64,000 nt of DNA from Clostridium sp. OM02-18AC (GCF_003481825.1 NZ_QULW01000001.1:124001-188000), one strand, 5' to 3'; numbered from the stretch's first letter, positions 15,993 through 24,431 are shown. The notes: generated by a model from the letters alone, not told the origin. A program made the numbers and translations.

Positions 15993-17180
15993 ATGATCAA
16001 TTTTTTAGTAAAACGATTTGTAAAAGACTATGAAAATGTAGAAAATGCAAAGGTAAGGACTGCATATGGAATGCTGGCGAGTATTCTTGGAATCTGCTGC
16101 AACCTCTTTTTGTTCAGCTCCAAGTTATTTGCGGGATTTCTGGTAAACAGTATTTCGGTTATGGCAGATGCCTTTAATAACTTATCGGATGCGGCGTCCT
16201 CGATCATCGGATTTGTCGGGGTGCGTATGGCGGAAAAACCGGCGGATGAGGAGCATCCATTTGGACATGGACGCATGGAATATATTGCAGCCTTTGTGGT
16301 TGCCTTTCTGGTTGTTCAGGTAGGCTTTTCGCTTTTAAAGACTGCGGTTGAAAAAATCCTGCATCCAGAAACCCTGAGTTTTAGTCTGTTTTCGGTTGGA
16401 ATTCTGGTGTTTTCTGTGTTGGTGAAACTGTGGATGGCCTCCTATAACCGGAAGCTGGGAAAGAAGATCCATTCCACGGTGATGATGGCAACTGCTGCGG
16501 ATTCCCTGGGAGATGTGGGCGCGACCTCAGCGACGATCGTGTCTCTGCTTGTATTCCGTTTCTTCCATATTAACATCGATGGCATCATTGGTCTGGTGGT
16601 TTCGGTTCTGGTCCTGATCGCGGGCATCAACATTGCGAAGGATACACTTGCTCCGCTTCTGGGCGAGGCCATCGATTCGGAGGTTTACAAAAAAATTTCT
16701 GATTTTGTGGAAAGCTATGACGGAATCATTGGCAGCCATGATCTGATCGTGCACAACTATGGGCCAAGCCGCAGCATGGCATCAATCCATGCGGAGGTGC
16801 CGAGCAAGGTCGATATTGAAGTGTCGCATGCGGTGGTGGATCGGATTGAACGCGATGCGATGGAAAAGCTTGGTATTTTTCTGGTCATCCACATGGATCC
16901 GGTTGAGACCGACAATGAACTTGCGGCGATTTTAAAAGAGATGACCATCGATGTGATCCTGCATCTGGATTCCCGTCTGACTCTGCATGATTTTCGTATT
17001 GTCCAGAGTCCGACCCGCATCAACCTGATCTTTGATCTGGTGGTGCCGCGGGATTATACCAGACAGATGCGGGAAGAACTGACCAGGCAGGTCTGCGAAA
17101 AGGTGCGGGAGCGGGATAGCCGCTGCGCCTGCATTGTTACGGTGGAAAACAGCTACCGGCAGGAAGAACATCAGGAATAA
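15993..17180 (+). CDS. Cation diffusion facilitator (CDF) family transporter
   Basis: A 395-residue CDF protein that exports divalent metals (Zn, Fe, Mn or Cd) in exchange for protons. Site A in TM2 is visible as MADAFNNLSDAASS (D-x-x-x-D), and the TM5 partner as TAAADSLGDVGAT. HPFGHGRMEYIAAF is the conserved loop before TM3. The C-terminal cytoplasmic domain (about residues 210-390) is longer than in the ~300-residue group, with a second dimer-like half; this longer form is common in Clostridia. The ATG has only a weak SD. Which metal is transported cannot be read from the sequence. The next gene, an ECF sigma factor, is 72 bases downstream. Confidence 0.92.
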   Translation: MINFLVKRFVKDYENVENAKVRTAYGMLASILGICCNLFLFSSKLFAGFLVNSISVMADAFNNLSDAASSIIGFVGVRMAEKPADEEHPFGHGRMEYIAAFVVAFLVVQVGFSLLKTAVEKILHPETLSFSLFSVGILVFSVLVKLWMASYNRKLGKKIHSTVMMATAADSLGDVGATSATIVSLLVFRFFHINIDGIIGLVVSVLVLIAGINIAKDTLAPLLGEAIDSEVYKKISDFVESYDGIIGSHDLIVHNYGPSRSMASIHAEVPSKVDIEVSHAVVDRIERDAMEKLGIFLVIHMDPVETDNELAAILKEMTIDVILHLDSRLTLHDFRIVQSPTRINLIFDLVVPRDYTRQMREELTRQVCEKVRERDSRCACIVTVENSYRQEEHQE

Positions 17181-17252
17181 ATTACTATTTTCTGCAATAA
17201 GAATTGCCGGGAACGCATTAAATGATTGTGAGGAAGGAAAAGGAACAGTCGA

Positions 17253-17783
17253 TTGAATCAGGAGGAACTTTTAAAACAGGTAGCAGAGGGTGACCGGGAA
17301 GCGTTTCACCAGCTTTATCTGGAGACAGACAGGAGTGTATATAGTTTTATTTTATCGATCCTGAAAAATCCGCAGGATGCGGAGGAAGTTCTGCAGGAAA
17401 CCTATCTGAAAATATGGACTTCTGCGGCCAGCTATAAGCCGCAGGGAAAGCCCCTTGCGTGGATGTTTACCATTGCCCGGAATCTGTGTTATATGAAGTT
17501 CCGGGATCAGAAACGCATGGCAGATGTGGGACTGGATGAGCTTTCCGGCGAAGAGACCGGAGAACTCTGCCTTCCGCTTGAGCAGATGACGGATGCCATG
17601 GTATTAGAGGCAGCACTGGAAATTTTGAAGGAAGATGAACGCCAGATCGTTTTATTGCATGCATCTTCCGGTCTGAAACACCGGGAAATCGCTTCCGGGC
17701 TTGGCATGCCGCTCGCTACGGTACTGTCGAAGTATAACCGGGCTATGAAAAAACTGCAGAATTATCTGAGAGAGGAGGTGTGA
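17253..17783 (+). CDS. ECF-type RNA polymerase sigma factor
   Basis: The 176-residue product has sigma region 2 (LILKNPQDAEEVLQETYLKI-type segment, about residues 31-52) and region 4 with the helix-turn-helix ASSGLKHREIASGLGMPLAT (about 140-160), and no regions 1 or 3, as in ECF (group IV) sigma factors. It starts at TTG 17253; AAGGAAAAGG lies about 12 bases upstream. The downstream gene starts directly after the TGA and encodes a single-pass membrane protein with an RsgI-like outer domain, presumably its anti-sigma partner. The pair probably responds to an envelope signal; its regulon is unknown. No autoregulated ECF promoter was identified with confidence. Confidence 0.9.
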   Translation: MNQEELLKQVAEGDREAFHQLYLETDRSVYSFILSILKNPQDAEEVLQETYLKIWTSAASYKPQGKPLAWMFTIARNLCYMKFRDQKRMADVGLDELSGEETGELCLPLEQMTDAMVLEAALEILKEDERQIVLLHASSGLKHREIASGLGMPLATVLSKYNRAMKKLQNYLREEV

Positions 17784-19526
17784 GTGCATATGGACAGGAA
17801 GACGCAGAAACTGGAACATGGTGACCGGGAAAGGAAACAGCAGGAAACCAGTGGACAGACAACGGACGGCCAGGAAACGGAAAGCCAGACAATGGAAAGC
17901 CAGACAATGGAAAGCCGGAACATGAGCAGCCAGGAAATTGAACAGCACCTGAAATCGGCTCTGGATGCGCTCACGCCGGATGTCTTTGAAAAACTGGATC
18001 TCTCTGTGCCGCAGCTAAGGCCGCAGGCGGACCGCGGTCAGGAAAAAATCATAACGCTGCAGCGCCGTATCCGTGGCATGGCAGCGGTCGCAGCAGCGTG
18101 TCTGTGCCTAGTGACGGCCGCAGGAGGTGTCTGGCATTATCAGTATCAGAACCGCCAGATCGATTCTGTAATCGGAATCGATGTCAATCCGAGTGTAGAG
18201 CTTTCCATCAGCCGCAAAAACCGGATCTTAAAGGCGGAGCCTCTGAATGCAGATGCCAGAACGATCATGGAAGATATGGACCTCAAAGGTGTTGAACTCA
18301 ACGTGGCGGTCAATGCAGTGATCGGATCCATGGTAACGCATGGTTATCTGGATGATCTGGACAATGCGATTCTGGTCACCGTCAGCAACGACAGCGTGAA
18401 AAAGGCATCCGCCCTGCGCACCAGCGTGGTGGAAGACATTGAACAGACATTAAAGGAAAACCAGGTGGATGCAGTCGTCTATGACCAGCAGGTGATCGAA
18501 GCGGATGAAGTACGCAGTCTTGCGGATACGTATGGGATTTCTTACGGAAAGGCTTATTTTTTAAAGGAACTGATCGACCAGAACCGGAACTTAACGCAAG
18601 ATGATATGAAGCGGCTTTCTACCATGAACATGGAAGAAATCGCCAGGGAGATCACGAAGGATTCCCTAAGTCTGGGAGAATTTGCGGATGAGGCGAAATC
18701 TTCACGGGATGCGGATACGAAACCGCAGGAAACGGAGACACCGGAAGCGACCGAAAGCAGCGTGGAAACCGAACCGGAAACTTTGGAAACATCGAAAAAA
18801 GCGGAAGAAACCACTGCAGAGAAAACGTCTGCAGTTGAAACCGTGGCAGAGTCACAGTCTGAATTGGAAACAGAGGAGGAAATCCGTCAGGGTAGGGTAA
18901 AGATCGATTATGTGGATTATGAGGAAGGCCGCATCTACATTTATTTTGAAGATTATGTCCGCTGGAAAAATCCGACAGTATCCGTGCGGGACGAGGACGG
19001 GAATTCCTATGCAGCACGGATCGAAGAAACGGAAAGTGACAGCTGCATCGTAGAGACGGATGCCCTGGAAGGCGGAAAAACGTACAGTTTTGTCCTGGGC
19101 GGTATTACCCGCAAGGGGGATACGACTGCTACGACCGTAAAGGGCTATTTTGATGCCCCGGAGATTGCAGAGGAGCTTAAGTCTTCTGAAGCATACAAAA
19201 AAGATGCTGAGAACACAGACGAGAATACGGATGAGGATGAGAATAGCAGGGCAGATGCCAAAACAGATACGAAATCAGATGCGAAAGCAGATTCCGGGGC
19301 AGATGTCAAAGCAGAACTGAAATCAGATGCGAAAGCGGATTCTAAGGCAGATGTCAAATCAGATTCTGAAATACATCATTCATCAGAACAGTCACAAAAA
19401 GAAAAGACAGAAACCGGTCACGATGCAGATCAGGGAAGCAGTACTGCGAAACCAGATTCCAAAAGCGATGAAGAGAACACTGCAAAAGGCAGCGCGGAAA
19501 CCGGAGAAGAAAACAGCAGTATGTAA
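17784..19526 (+). CDS. RsgI-like membrane anti-sigma factor with disordered repeat tail
   Basis: The 580-residue protein has a cytoplasmic N-terminus rich in Gln/Glu/Ser with EIEQHLKSALDALTPDVFEK (about 49-68), one transmembrane helix (about 97-117), then an extracellular segment beginning IDSVIGIDVNPSVELSISRK, the signature of the middle domain of RsgI-type anti-sigma factors (VGIDVNPS). A Glu/Thr-rich linker (about 310-370), a beta-rich domain (about 372-460) and a Lys/Asp/Ala/Ser repeat tail (about 475-580, with KSDAKADS-like units) follow. It starts at GTG 17784 right after the sigma stop, with AGAGGAGG 5 bases upstream; ATG at 17790 is the alternative. It probably holds the ECF factor at the membrane. 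RsgI normally partners SigI, so this pairing is unusual. Confidence 0.8.
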   Translation: MHMDRKTQKLEHGDRERKQQETSGQTTDGQETESQTMESQTMESRNMSSQEIEQHLKSALDALTPDVFEKLDLSVPQLRPQADRGQEKIITLQRRIRGMAAVAAACLCLVTAAGGVWHYQYQNRQIDSVIGIDVNPSVELSISRKNRILKAEPLNADARTIMEDMDLKGVELNVAVNAVIGSMVTHGYLDDLDNAILVTVSNDSVKKASALRTSVVEDIEQTLKENQVDAVVYDQQVIEADEVRSLADTYGISYGKAYFLKELIDQNRNLTQDDMKRLSTMNMEEIAREITKDSLSLGEFADEAKSSRDADTKPQETETPEATESSVETEPETLETSKKAEETTAEKTSAVETVAESQSELETEEEIRQGRVKIDYVDYEEGRIYIYFEDYVRWKNPTVSVRDEDGNSYAARIEETESDSCIVETDALEGGKTYSFVLGGITRKGDTTATTVKGYFDAPEIAEELKSSEAYKKDAENTDENTDEDENSRADAKTDTKSDAKADSGADVKAELKSDAKADSKADVKSDSEIHHSSEQSQKEKTETGHDADQGSSTAKPDSKSDEENTAKGSAETGEENSSM

Positions 19527-19628
19527 ATGATATTGGAAAAAAAGCGCGAGGAACAGAGCGTCAAAACTGCGTAAATCAGGCACTTTTTCAGGAAATTTGA
19601 AAAAAATAAAATTTTTTGAAAAAAGTGC

Positions 19629-19657
19629 TTGACCAAACGGGTGGTATCGTATATAAT
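19629..19657 (+). promoter_or_regulatory. Strong sigma-A promoter of the tRNA-Gln array
   Basis: TTGACC (19629-19634) and a perfect TATAAT (19652-19657) with 17-base spacing, ending 17 bases before the first tRNA. Confidence 0.88.
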
Positions 19658-19674
19658 AACACTCGTTGCAGCGA

Positions 19675-19746
19675 TGGGCTATCGCCAAATGGTAAGGCAA
19701 CGGACTCTGACTCCGTCATTTCAAGGTTCGAATCCTTGTAGCCCAG
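19675..19746 (+). tRNA. tRNA-Gln (anticodon CTG), copy 1
   Basis: A 72-base cloverleaf: acceptor TGGGCTA/TAGCCCA with discriminator G, D arm with AATGGTAAGGC, anticodon stem ACGGA/TCCGT with loop CTCTGAC giving anticodon CUG (reads CAG), T arm CAAGG-TTCGAAT-CCTTG. CCA is not encoded. First of three identical copies in one transcription unit. Confidence 0.95.
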
Positions 19747-19773
19747 TTCAAAAACTTCATATCCGATTATTAT

Positions 19774-19845
19774 TGGGCTATCGCCAAATGGTAAGGCAAC
19801 GGACTCTGACTCCGTCATTTCAAGGTTCGAATCCTTGTAGCCCAG
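19774..19845 (+). tRNA. tRNA-Gln (anticodon CTG), copy 2
   Basis: Identical in all 72 bases to copy 1 and placed exactly 99 bases after it; the 27-base spacer is also identical to that between copies 2 and 3. Confidence 0.95.
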
Positions 19846-19872
19846 TTCAAAAACTTCATATCCGATTATTAT

Positions 19873-19944
19873 TGGGCTATCGCCAAATGGTAAGGCAACG
19901 GACTCTGACTCCGTCATTTCAAGGTTCGAATCCTTGTAGCCCAG
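19873..19944 (+). tRNA. tRNA-Gln (anticodon CTG), copy 3
   Basis: Identical in sequence to copies 1 and 2; the last unit of the array, followed after 5 bases by a terminator. Confidence 0.95.
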
Positions 19945-19949
19945 CTGAA

Positions 19950-19977
19950 AAAGCTTCCGGTTTTCGGAAGCTTTTTT
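19950..19977 (+). terminator. Terminator of the tRNA array
   Basis: A 9-bp perfect stem AAGCTTCCG/CGGAAGCTT with a 5-base loop, followed by a T-run. Confidence 0.92.
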
Positions 19978-20137
19978 GTATTGTACAAAAAGTTCTAACA
20001 ATTCTTTTAGAAAAACAGTTGTGAATCCACGAGGAATGTGAGATAATAAGGGACGATTTCCATTTTGCGGATTTCTCGGAAGAAATCCAGGGACCGTGAG
20101 ACAACCGTGGGATATCGTGACCAGAAGGAGGACAATC

Positions 20138-20860
20138 ATGTATTCATTTGACAGCAGGGTGCGCTACAGCGAGGTAGATGAGGACCGGAAGCTTTCTTTG
20201 ACCGGGGTAATCAACTATCTCCAGGACTGTTCGACGTTTCAGTCGGAGGACTTGAATCAGGGAATTGATTACCTGACAAAGAAGCACCGGGCATGGCTGT
20301 TGTCTTCCTGGCAGATCATTGTGGATCGTTATCCGAAGTTAGGAGAGCGGATCGTGGTGAGCACCTGGCCGTATGCCTTTAAGGGCATTTACGGGTACCG
20401 TAATTTTACGATTCAGGACCCGGAGGGCAATTATCTGGTACGGGCCAATTCCAACTGGTTTTTCTTTGACACGGAGTCCGGCTGTCCGGTTCGTGTCGGG
20501 GAGGAAGATGTGGCGGCTTATGGCATCGGGCAGGAGGAAAAACTTCCGATGGACTATGCACCGAGAAGAATCCCGCTTCCGGCGGAATATGAGGAATATC
20601 CGGTCATTGCAGTGGCGGCGCATCACATCGATACCAACCACCATGTGAACAATGCCCAGTATGTGGAAATCGCGCGGGAGGTATTGCCGGCAGGGCTTTG
20701 CATCCGGGAGCTTAGGGTGGAGTACAAAAAAGCGGCAGTCCTCGGCGACAACATGATACCGCGCGTCAGCGTGGAAGCAGGGTGCTATACCGTAGCCCTG
20801 TGCGATACAGAAGGAAAGCCTTATGCCATTGTGTGGCTGCGAAGTTACTGTTCAGAGTAG
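20138..20860 (+). CDS. Acyl-ACP thioesterase
   Basis: The 240-residue product is a double-hotdog acyl-[acyl carrier protein] thioesterase (PF01643 type), which releases free fatty acids from acyl-ACP. The first hotdog starts VRYSEVDEDRKLSLTGVINY; the second holds the catalytic-type segment DTNHHVNNAQYVE (about residues 167-179), equivalent to the D-x-N-x-H-V-N-N motif of plant FatA/FatB. ATG at 20138 is used because AAGGAGGAC lies 5-12 bases upstream. It lies after the tRNA array terminator and before a string of hairpins, so it is probably monocistronic. It may adjust membrane lipid composition or free acyl pools; which chain length it prefers is not readable. Confidence 0.9.
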   Translation: MYSFDSRVRYSEVDEDRKLSLTGVINYLQDCSTFQSEDLNQGIDYLTKKHRAWLLSSWQIIVDRYPKLGERIVVSTWPYAFKGIYGYRNFTIQDPEGNYLVRANSNWFFFDTESGCPVRVGEEDVAAYGIGQEEKLPMDYAPRRIPLPAEYEEYPVIAVAAHHIDTNHHVNNAQYVEIAREVLPAGLCIRELRVEYKKAAVLGDNMIPRVSVEAGCYTVALCDTEGKPYAIVWLRSYCSE

Positions 20861-20974
20861 GAATTTTCTGCACTGAAAATTCCGTACAATACAGTTGTGG
20901 CAGCAGATTTTGCCGATTTGGAATGCGAAGCATCGGCAAAATCACGATGCTGGGCACGCTTGCGTGAACAGCAT
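20861..20974 (+). other. Three consecutive hairpins after the thioesterase gene
   Basis: Hairpin 1: GAATTTTC/GAAAATTC (20861-20882). Hairpin 2: a perfect 12-bp stem, GATTTTGCCGAT/ATCGGCAAAATC (20906-20943). Hairpin 3: ATGCTG/CAGCAT enclosing CACGC-TT-GCGTG (20947-20974), whose right arm holds copy 2 of the dispersed TGCGTGAACAG motif. None has a T-run, so the structure may stabilise RNA ends or mark a repeat element rather than terminate. Confidence 0.5.
20961..20971 (+). repeat. Dispersed intergenic motif TGCGTGAACAG, copy 2
   Basis: Exact match to the 11-mer at 9878; here it lies in the right arm of a hairpin 56 bases before cvfB. Confidence 0.45.
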
Positions 20975-21026
20975 GGCTGCGGGCAGGTAAGCGGTCGTGA
21001 AGGAACGACCAGAAAGAGAGAACCAA

Positions 21027-21860
21027 ATGATTGAATTAGGAAAGATACAGCCCCTTGTAGTTCAGAGAGAAAAAGAATTCGGAGTGTATCTTGGCGAGAG
21101 CCAGACCGATAAAAACTCGGTGCTCCTGCCGAAAAAACAGGTGCCGGAAGGCACAAAAGTGGGCGACAGCCTGGAAGTGTTTGTTTACAAGGATTCCCAG
21201 GACCGTCTTATTGCAACCACCAACCGTCCGAAATTACAGGTTGGAGAGACTGCAGTCCTGACCGTAAAGGATGTGGCAAAGATCGGCGCATTCCTCGACA
21301 TGGGGCTGGAGAAGGACCTGCTGCTTCCGTTTAAGGAGCAGAACCACAAGGTGCGTCAGGGCGAAAACTGCCTGGTTGCGCTTTATGTGGACAAGAGCCA
21401 GAGACTCGCAGCGACCATGAATGTATATTCTTACATGAGTGCAGAGTCCCCGTACAAGAAAGATGACAAAGTACAGGGAACCATCTACGAGATCAATGAG
21501 AACCTTGGTGCGTTTGTGGCAGTGGATAACCGCTATTACGGACTCATCCCGAAAAAGGAGCTCTACGGAGATTTCCATCTGGGCGATGTGATCGAAGCAC
21601 GTGTTGTGAAGGTACGTGACGATGGCAAGCTGGACTTAAGCCCGCGTCAGAAAGCCTACATGCAGATGGATGAGGATGCCGAGCTTGTATTAAAGGTCAT
21701 CGATGAATTTGACGGAGTTCTGCCGTTCAATGACAAGGCAAGACCAGAAACCATCATGCGGGAATTTAAGCTGAGCAAAAACGCATTTAAGCGTGCAGTC
21801 GGCAAATTACTGAAAGAAAATAAGATCCGTATTACGGAGAAAACCATAGAGAGAATATAG
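21027..21860 (+). CDS. cvfB: CvfB-like S1 RNA-binding protein
   Basis: The 277-residue protein has several S1-like OB folds and a C-terminal winged helix, as in the CvfB/YitL family: N-terminal LGVYLG-type strand (EFGVYLGESQ), a second S1 unit with KIGAFLDMGLEKDLLLPFKE (about 83-102), a third with GTIYEINENLGAFVAVDN (about 150-167), and the winged-helix end MREFKLSKNAFKRAVGKLLK (about 243-262). CvfB influences virulence-factor and RNase-linked mRNA control in Staphylococcus; here its role is presumably RNA binding. AGAGAG precedes the ATG at 21027. The downstream methyltransferase gene starts 10 bases after its stop, so the two are co-transcribed. Confidence 0.88.
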   Translation: MIELGKIQPLVVQREKEFGVYLGESQTDKNSVLLPKKQVPEGTKVGDSLEVFVYKDSQDRLIATTNRPKLQVGETAVLTVKDVAKIGAFLDMGLEKDLLLPFKEQNHKVRQGENCLVALYVDKSQRLAATMNVYSYMSAESPYKKDDKVQGTIYEINENLGAFVAVDNRYYGLIPKKELYGDFHLGDVIEARVVKVRDDGKLDLSPRQKAYMQMDEDAELVLKVIDEFDGVLPFNDKARPETIMREFKLSKNAFKRAVGKLLKENKIRITEKTIERI

Positions 21861-21870
21861 GAGGATAGTT

Positions 21871-22461
21871 TTGGACACGATAGAATACTATAATAAGTAT
21901 GCGTCGCGAATTTTTGAGGATACGGTAGATCGTGACATGGAGTCGCAGCGGGAGGAGTTCTTAGAGGAACTCCGCGAAATCGATGGCGACACCATTTTGG
22001 ATCTCGGGTGCGGCTCCGGCCGCGACAGCCTGGCATTTTACGAGCAGGGCTTTGATGTAACTCCACTGGATGCTTCCGAGGAAATGTGTAAGCTTGCAGA
22101 GATCCACACAGGCCTGGAGGTGCTGTGCATGGATTATGAAGACATGGAGTTTGACGATGCATTTGACGGCATCTGGGGGAACGAAGCGCTGATCCATGTA
22201 CCGGAGGAGGAACTGCCGGGTATCCTGGAAAAACTGACCGAGGCACTGTGCCAGAACGGAATCTTATTCCTTTCCTTCCAGGAAGGAGACTTTGAGGGAC
22301 AGAGAAGCGGACGGTACTTCTGCGAATATACAAAAGAAGAACTGGAGCGCATCTTAACAGAAACGGGTCGTCTGGAAATCTTAAAGATCTGGACTACAGA
22401 AGATGAAGACCGGGAAGAAGGAGCAAAACTCCTAAACGTACTTGCAAAGAAAATATCCTGA
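21871..22461 (+). CDS. Class I SAM-dependent methyltransferase
   Basis: A 196-residue Rossmann-fold methyltransferase. Motif I, ILDLGCGSGRDSLAF (about residues 41-55), binds S-adenosylmethionine; VTPLDASEEMCKLAEI is the acidic loop after beta2; FDGIWGNEALIHVPEEEL is motif IV/post-IV with the 'L-I-H-V-P' typical of the Methyltransf_25/Tellurite-resistance TehB-like group. It starts at TTG 21871 with GGAGG 5-9 bases upstream. It probably acts on a small molecule; the substrate is not evident. It shares a transcript with cvfB and ends at the terminator 22521-22553. Confidence 0.88.
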   Translation: MDTIEYYNKYASRIFEDTVDRDMESQREEFLEELREIDGDTILDLGCGSGRDSLAFYEQGFDVTPLDASEEMCKLAEIHTGLEVLCMDYEDMEFDDAFDGIWGNEALIHVPEEELPGILEKLTEALCQNGILFLSFQEGDFEGQRSGRYFCEYTKEELERILTETGRLEILKIWTTEDEDREEGAKLLNVLAKKIS

Positions 22462-22520
22462 TGTACAGAAAAAATTTTGAAAAGATTTTATTGAATTTAG
22501 ACAATAAAACATCAAAAAAG

Positions 22521-22553
22521 GCAGGCAAGTATTGGATACTTGCTTGCTTTTTT
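22521..22553 (+). terminator. Terminator after the cvfB-methyltransferase unit
   Basis: A 12-bp stem (core GCAAGTAT/ATACTTGC, loop TGG, one G-T pair) followed by TTTTTT. Confidence 0.92.
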
Positions 22554-22653
22554 CTGCAAAGTGCATTAAAATATACGATATGGGTCCTTTTATGTTTGTG
22601 CGATTTTACAAAACGGGGCGGTATTACGAAATAAGGATTAAGGAGTGAATATT

Positions 22654-23742
22654 ATGATTTCAAACCAGATTCTTCAGACAACCATCGACGGCCTGAAGGG
22701 AATCACCAGAATTGATCTGTGTATCTGCGACACAGAGGGCAAGGTGCTGGCTTCCACATTTCCAGAGGCAGAAGAGTACGAAAATTCCATTCTTTCCTTT
22801 GTGGATTCACCGGCAGACAGCCAGGTGATCCAGGGTTACCAGTTCTTTAAGGTGTTTGATGAGCATCAGCTGGAATACATTCTGCTTGCCAAGGGAAGCA
22901 GTGACGATGTCTACATGGTAGGAAAGCTGGCAGCGTTCCAGATCCAGAACCTGCTGGTCGCTTACAAAGAGCGTTTCGACAAGGACAACTTCATCAAGAA
23001 CCTGCTTCTTGATAACCTGCTGTTAGTTGACATTTACAATCGTGCGAAAAAGCTGCACATTGAGACCAATGTCCGCAGAGTGGTATTCCTGATCGAAACC
23101 AGGCAGGAAAAGGATGTGAATGCGCTTGAGACTGTCCGCAGCCTGTTTGCAACCAAGACCAAGGACTTTATCACCGCAGTCGATGAAAAGAACATCATTC
23201 TCGTGAAAGAAGTAAAACCGAATGAGGACTACGCAGACCTGGACAAGACTGCCAGCGTGATCCTCGATATGTTAAGCTCCGAGGCCATGACCAAAGTGCG
23301 CGTGGCTTACGGTACCGTAGTTAACGACATCAAGGAAGTATCCCGCTCCTACAAGGAAGCAAAGATGGCCCTGGATGTAGGCAAGATCTTCTACAACGGA
23401 AAGAATGTGGTCGCATACGGAACCCTGGGAATCGGCCGTCTGATCTATCAGTTGCCGCTGCCGCTGTGCCGGATGTTTATCCGCGAAATTTTCGATGGCA
23501 AATCCCCGGATGAGTTCGATGAGGAAACGCTGACCACCATCAATAAGTTCTTTGAGAACAGCTTAAACGTATCCGAGACCTCCCGTCAGCTCTACATCCA
23601 CAGAAACACGCTGGTTTACCGTCTGGATAAACTTCAGAAGAGCACCGGACTGGACCTTCGGGTATTTGAGGATGCTATCACCTTTAAAATCGCGTTAATG
23701 GTTGTGAAGTATATGAAATACATGGAGAACCTGGATTATTAA
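22654..23742 (+). CDS. CdaR/PucR-type transcriptional regulator
   Basis: The 362-residue protein combines an N-terminal sensory region (about 1-110, with LCICDTEGKVLAST resembling a sugar-diacid recognition/GAF-like fold), a central GGDEF-like degenerate domain (about 140-270, YKEAKMALDVGKIF) and a C-terminal PucR helix-turn-helix (about 295-355: NVSETSRQLYIHRNTLVYRL). CdaR family members activate genes for sugar-diacid or related carbon use, but this one sits directly upstream of ftsE (3-base gap) and its sequence gives no effector. ATG at 22654 is preferred over GTG 22645 because AGGAG is then 8 bases upstream. Its position suggests a link to the FtsEX envelope unit that follows. Confidence 0.82.
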   Translation: MISNQILQTTIDGLKGITRIDLCICDTEGKVLASTFPEAEEYENSILSFVDSPADSQVIQGYQFFKVFDEHQLEYILLAKGSSDDVYMVGKLAAFQIQNLLVAYKERFDKDNFIKNLLLDNLLLVDIYNRAKKLHIETNVRRVVFLIETRQEKDVNALETVRSLFATKTKDFITAVDEKNIILVKEVKPNEDYADLDKTASVILDMLSSEAMTKVRVAYGTVVNDIKEVSRSYKEAKMALDVGKIFYNGKNVVAYGTLGIGRLIYQLPLPLCRMFIREIFDGKSPDEFDEETLTTINKFFENSLNVSETSRQLYIHRNTLVYRLDKLQKSTGLDLRVFEDAITFKIALMVVKYMKYMENLDY

Positions 23743-23744
23743 TC

Positions 23745-24431
23745 ATGATAGAAATTCGTAATATAAGTAAAACCTATGAGAATGGAAGCAAGGCATTGAA
23801 AGACATTGACATCCGCATCCAGGACGGAGAGTTTGTCTTTATCATGGGACGGAGCGGATCAGGAAAATCAACCCTGATCCGCCTTCTGATGAAAGAGGCA
23901 GAACCTTCCTCCGGCCGGATCGTTGTAAACGATATGGATCTCCAGAAGATGCCGCGTCGTTACATACCGAAATACCGCCGCAGACTTGGCGTTGTATTTC
24001 AGGACTTCCGGCTTTTGAAAGACCGGACAGTATTTGAAAATGTAGCATTTGCCCAGAGAGTGGTAGGTGCTTCTACCAGAAAGATCCGGGAAGACGTTCC
24101 GCAGATGTTAAAGCTGGTGGGACTTTCCGCAAAGTACAAAAGTTATCCGCAGCAGCTTTCCGGAGGCGAGCAGCAGCGTGTAGCCATTGCCCGCGCCCTG
24201 ATCAACCGGCCGGAGGTACTTCTTGCGGACGAGCCGACCGGAAACCTGGATCATGAGAATGCAGCAGAGATCATGAAGCTTCTGGAGCGGATCAATGCGC
24301 TTGGAACTACGGTTGTGGTCGTAACACACAGTCAGGAAATTGTAGACCAGATGGGCAAACGGGTCATCACTCTGAACAAAGGACGTCTGGTGAGTGACGA
24401 AAGAAAGGGTGGATCAAACCGTGAAGATTAG
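23745..24431 (+). CDS. ftsE: Cell division ATP-binding protein FtsE
   Basis: FtsE is the ABC ATPase that, with FtsX, controls peptidoglycan hydrolases at the septum or sidewall. The 228-residue product shows Walker A GRSGSGKST (about 36-44), the signature LSGGEQQRVAIARAL (about 138-152), Walker B VLLADEPTG (about 158-166) and the switch His in VVTHSQE. It begins 3 bases after the CdaR-like gene and overlaps ftsX by 11 bases, indicating translational coupling. Length and motifs are standard; the short C-terminal tail (KGGSNRED) lies in the overlap. Confidence 0.96.
   Translation: MIEIRNISKTYENGSKALKDIDIRIQDGEFVFIMGRSGSGKSTLIRLLMKEAEPSSGRIVVNDMDLQKMPRRYIPKYRRRLGVVFQDFRLLKDRTVFENVAFAQRVVGASTRKIREDVPQMLKLVGLSAKYKSYPQQLSGGEQQRVAIARALINRPEVLLADEPTGNLDHENAAEIMKLLERINALGTTVVVVTHSQEIVDQMGKRVITLNKGRLVSDERKGGSNRED

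Larger units (their letters stand above)
19675..19944 (+). repeat. Tandem 99-bp repeat (2.7 units) carrying the tRNA genes
   Basis: Two complete 99-bp units (72-base tRNA plus 27-base spacer) and a third partial unit are identical, indicating recent tandem duplication or continuing gene conversion. Confidence 0.9.

Noticed and set aside
15086..16000. Long antisense open frame of 304 codons over truA
   Set aside because: It is opposite a clearly conserved enzyme, has no family pattern and no SD.
19246..19380. Tandem DNA repeats as a separate repeat element
   Set aside because: They encode the Lys/Asp/Ala/Ser-rich tail of the RsgI-like protein in frame; degenerate and part of the gene.
19675..19944. 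CRISPR-like regular repeats
   Set aside because: Each 99-bp unit is a complete tRNA plus an identical spacer; spacers in a CRISPR array would differ.
19588..20139. Open frames on both strands with a threefold repeated peptide across the tRNA array
   Set aside because: The repetition comes from the three identical tRNA genes, which have a clear promoter and terminator.
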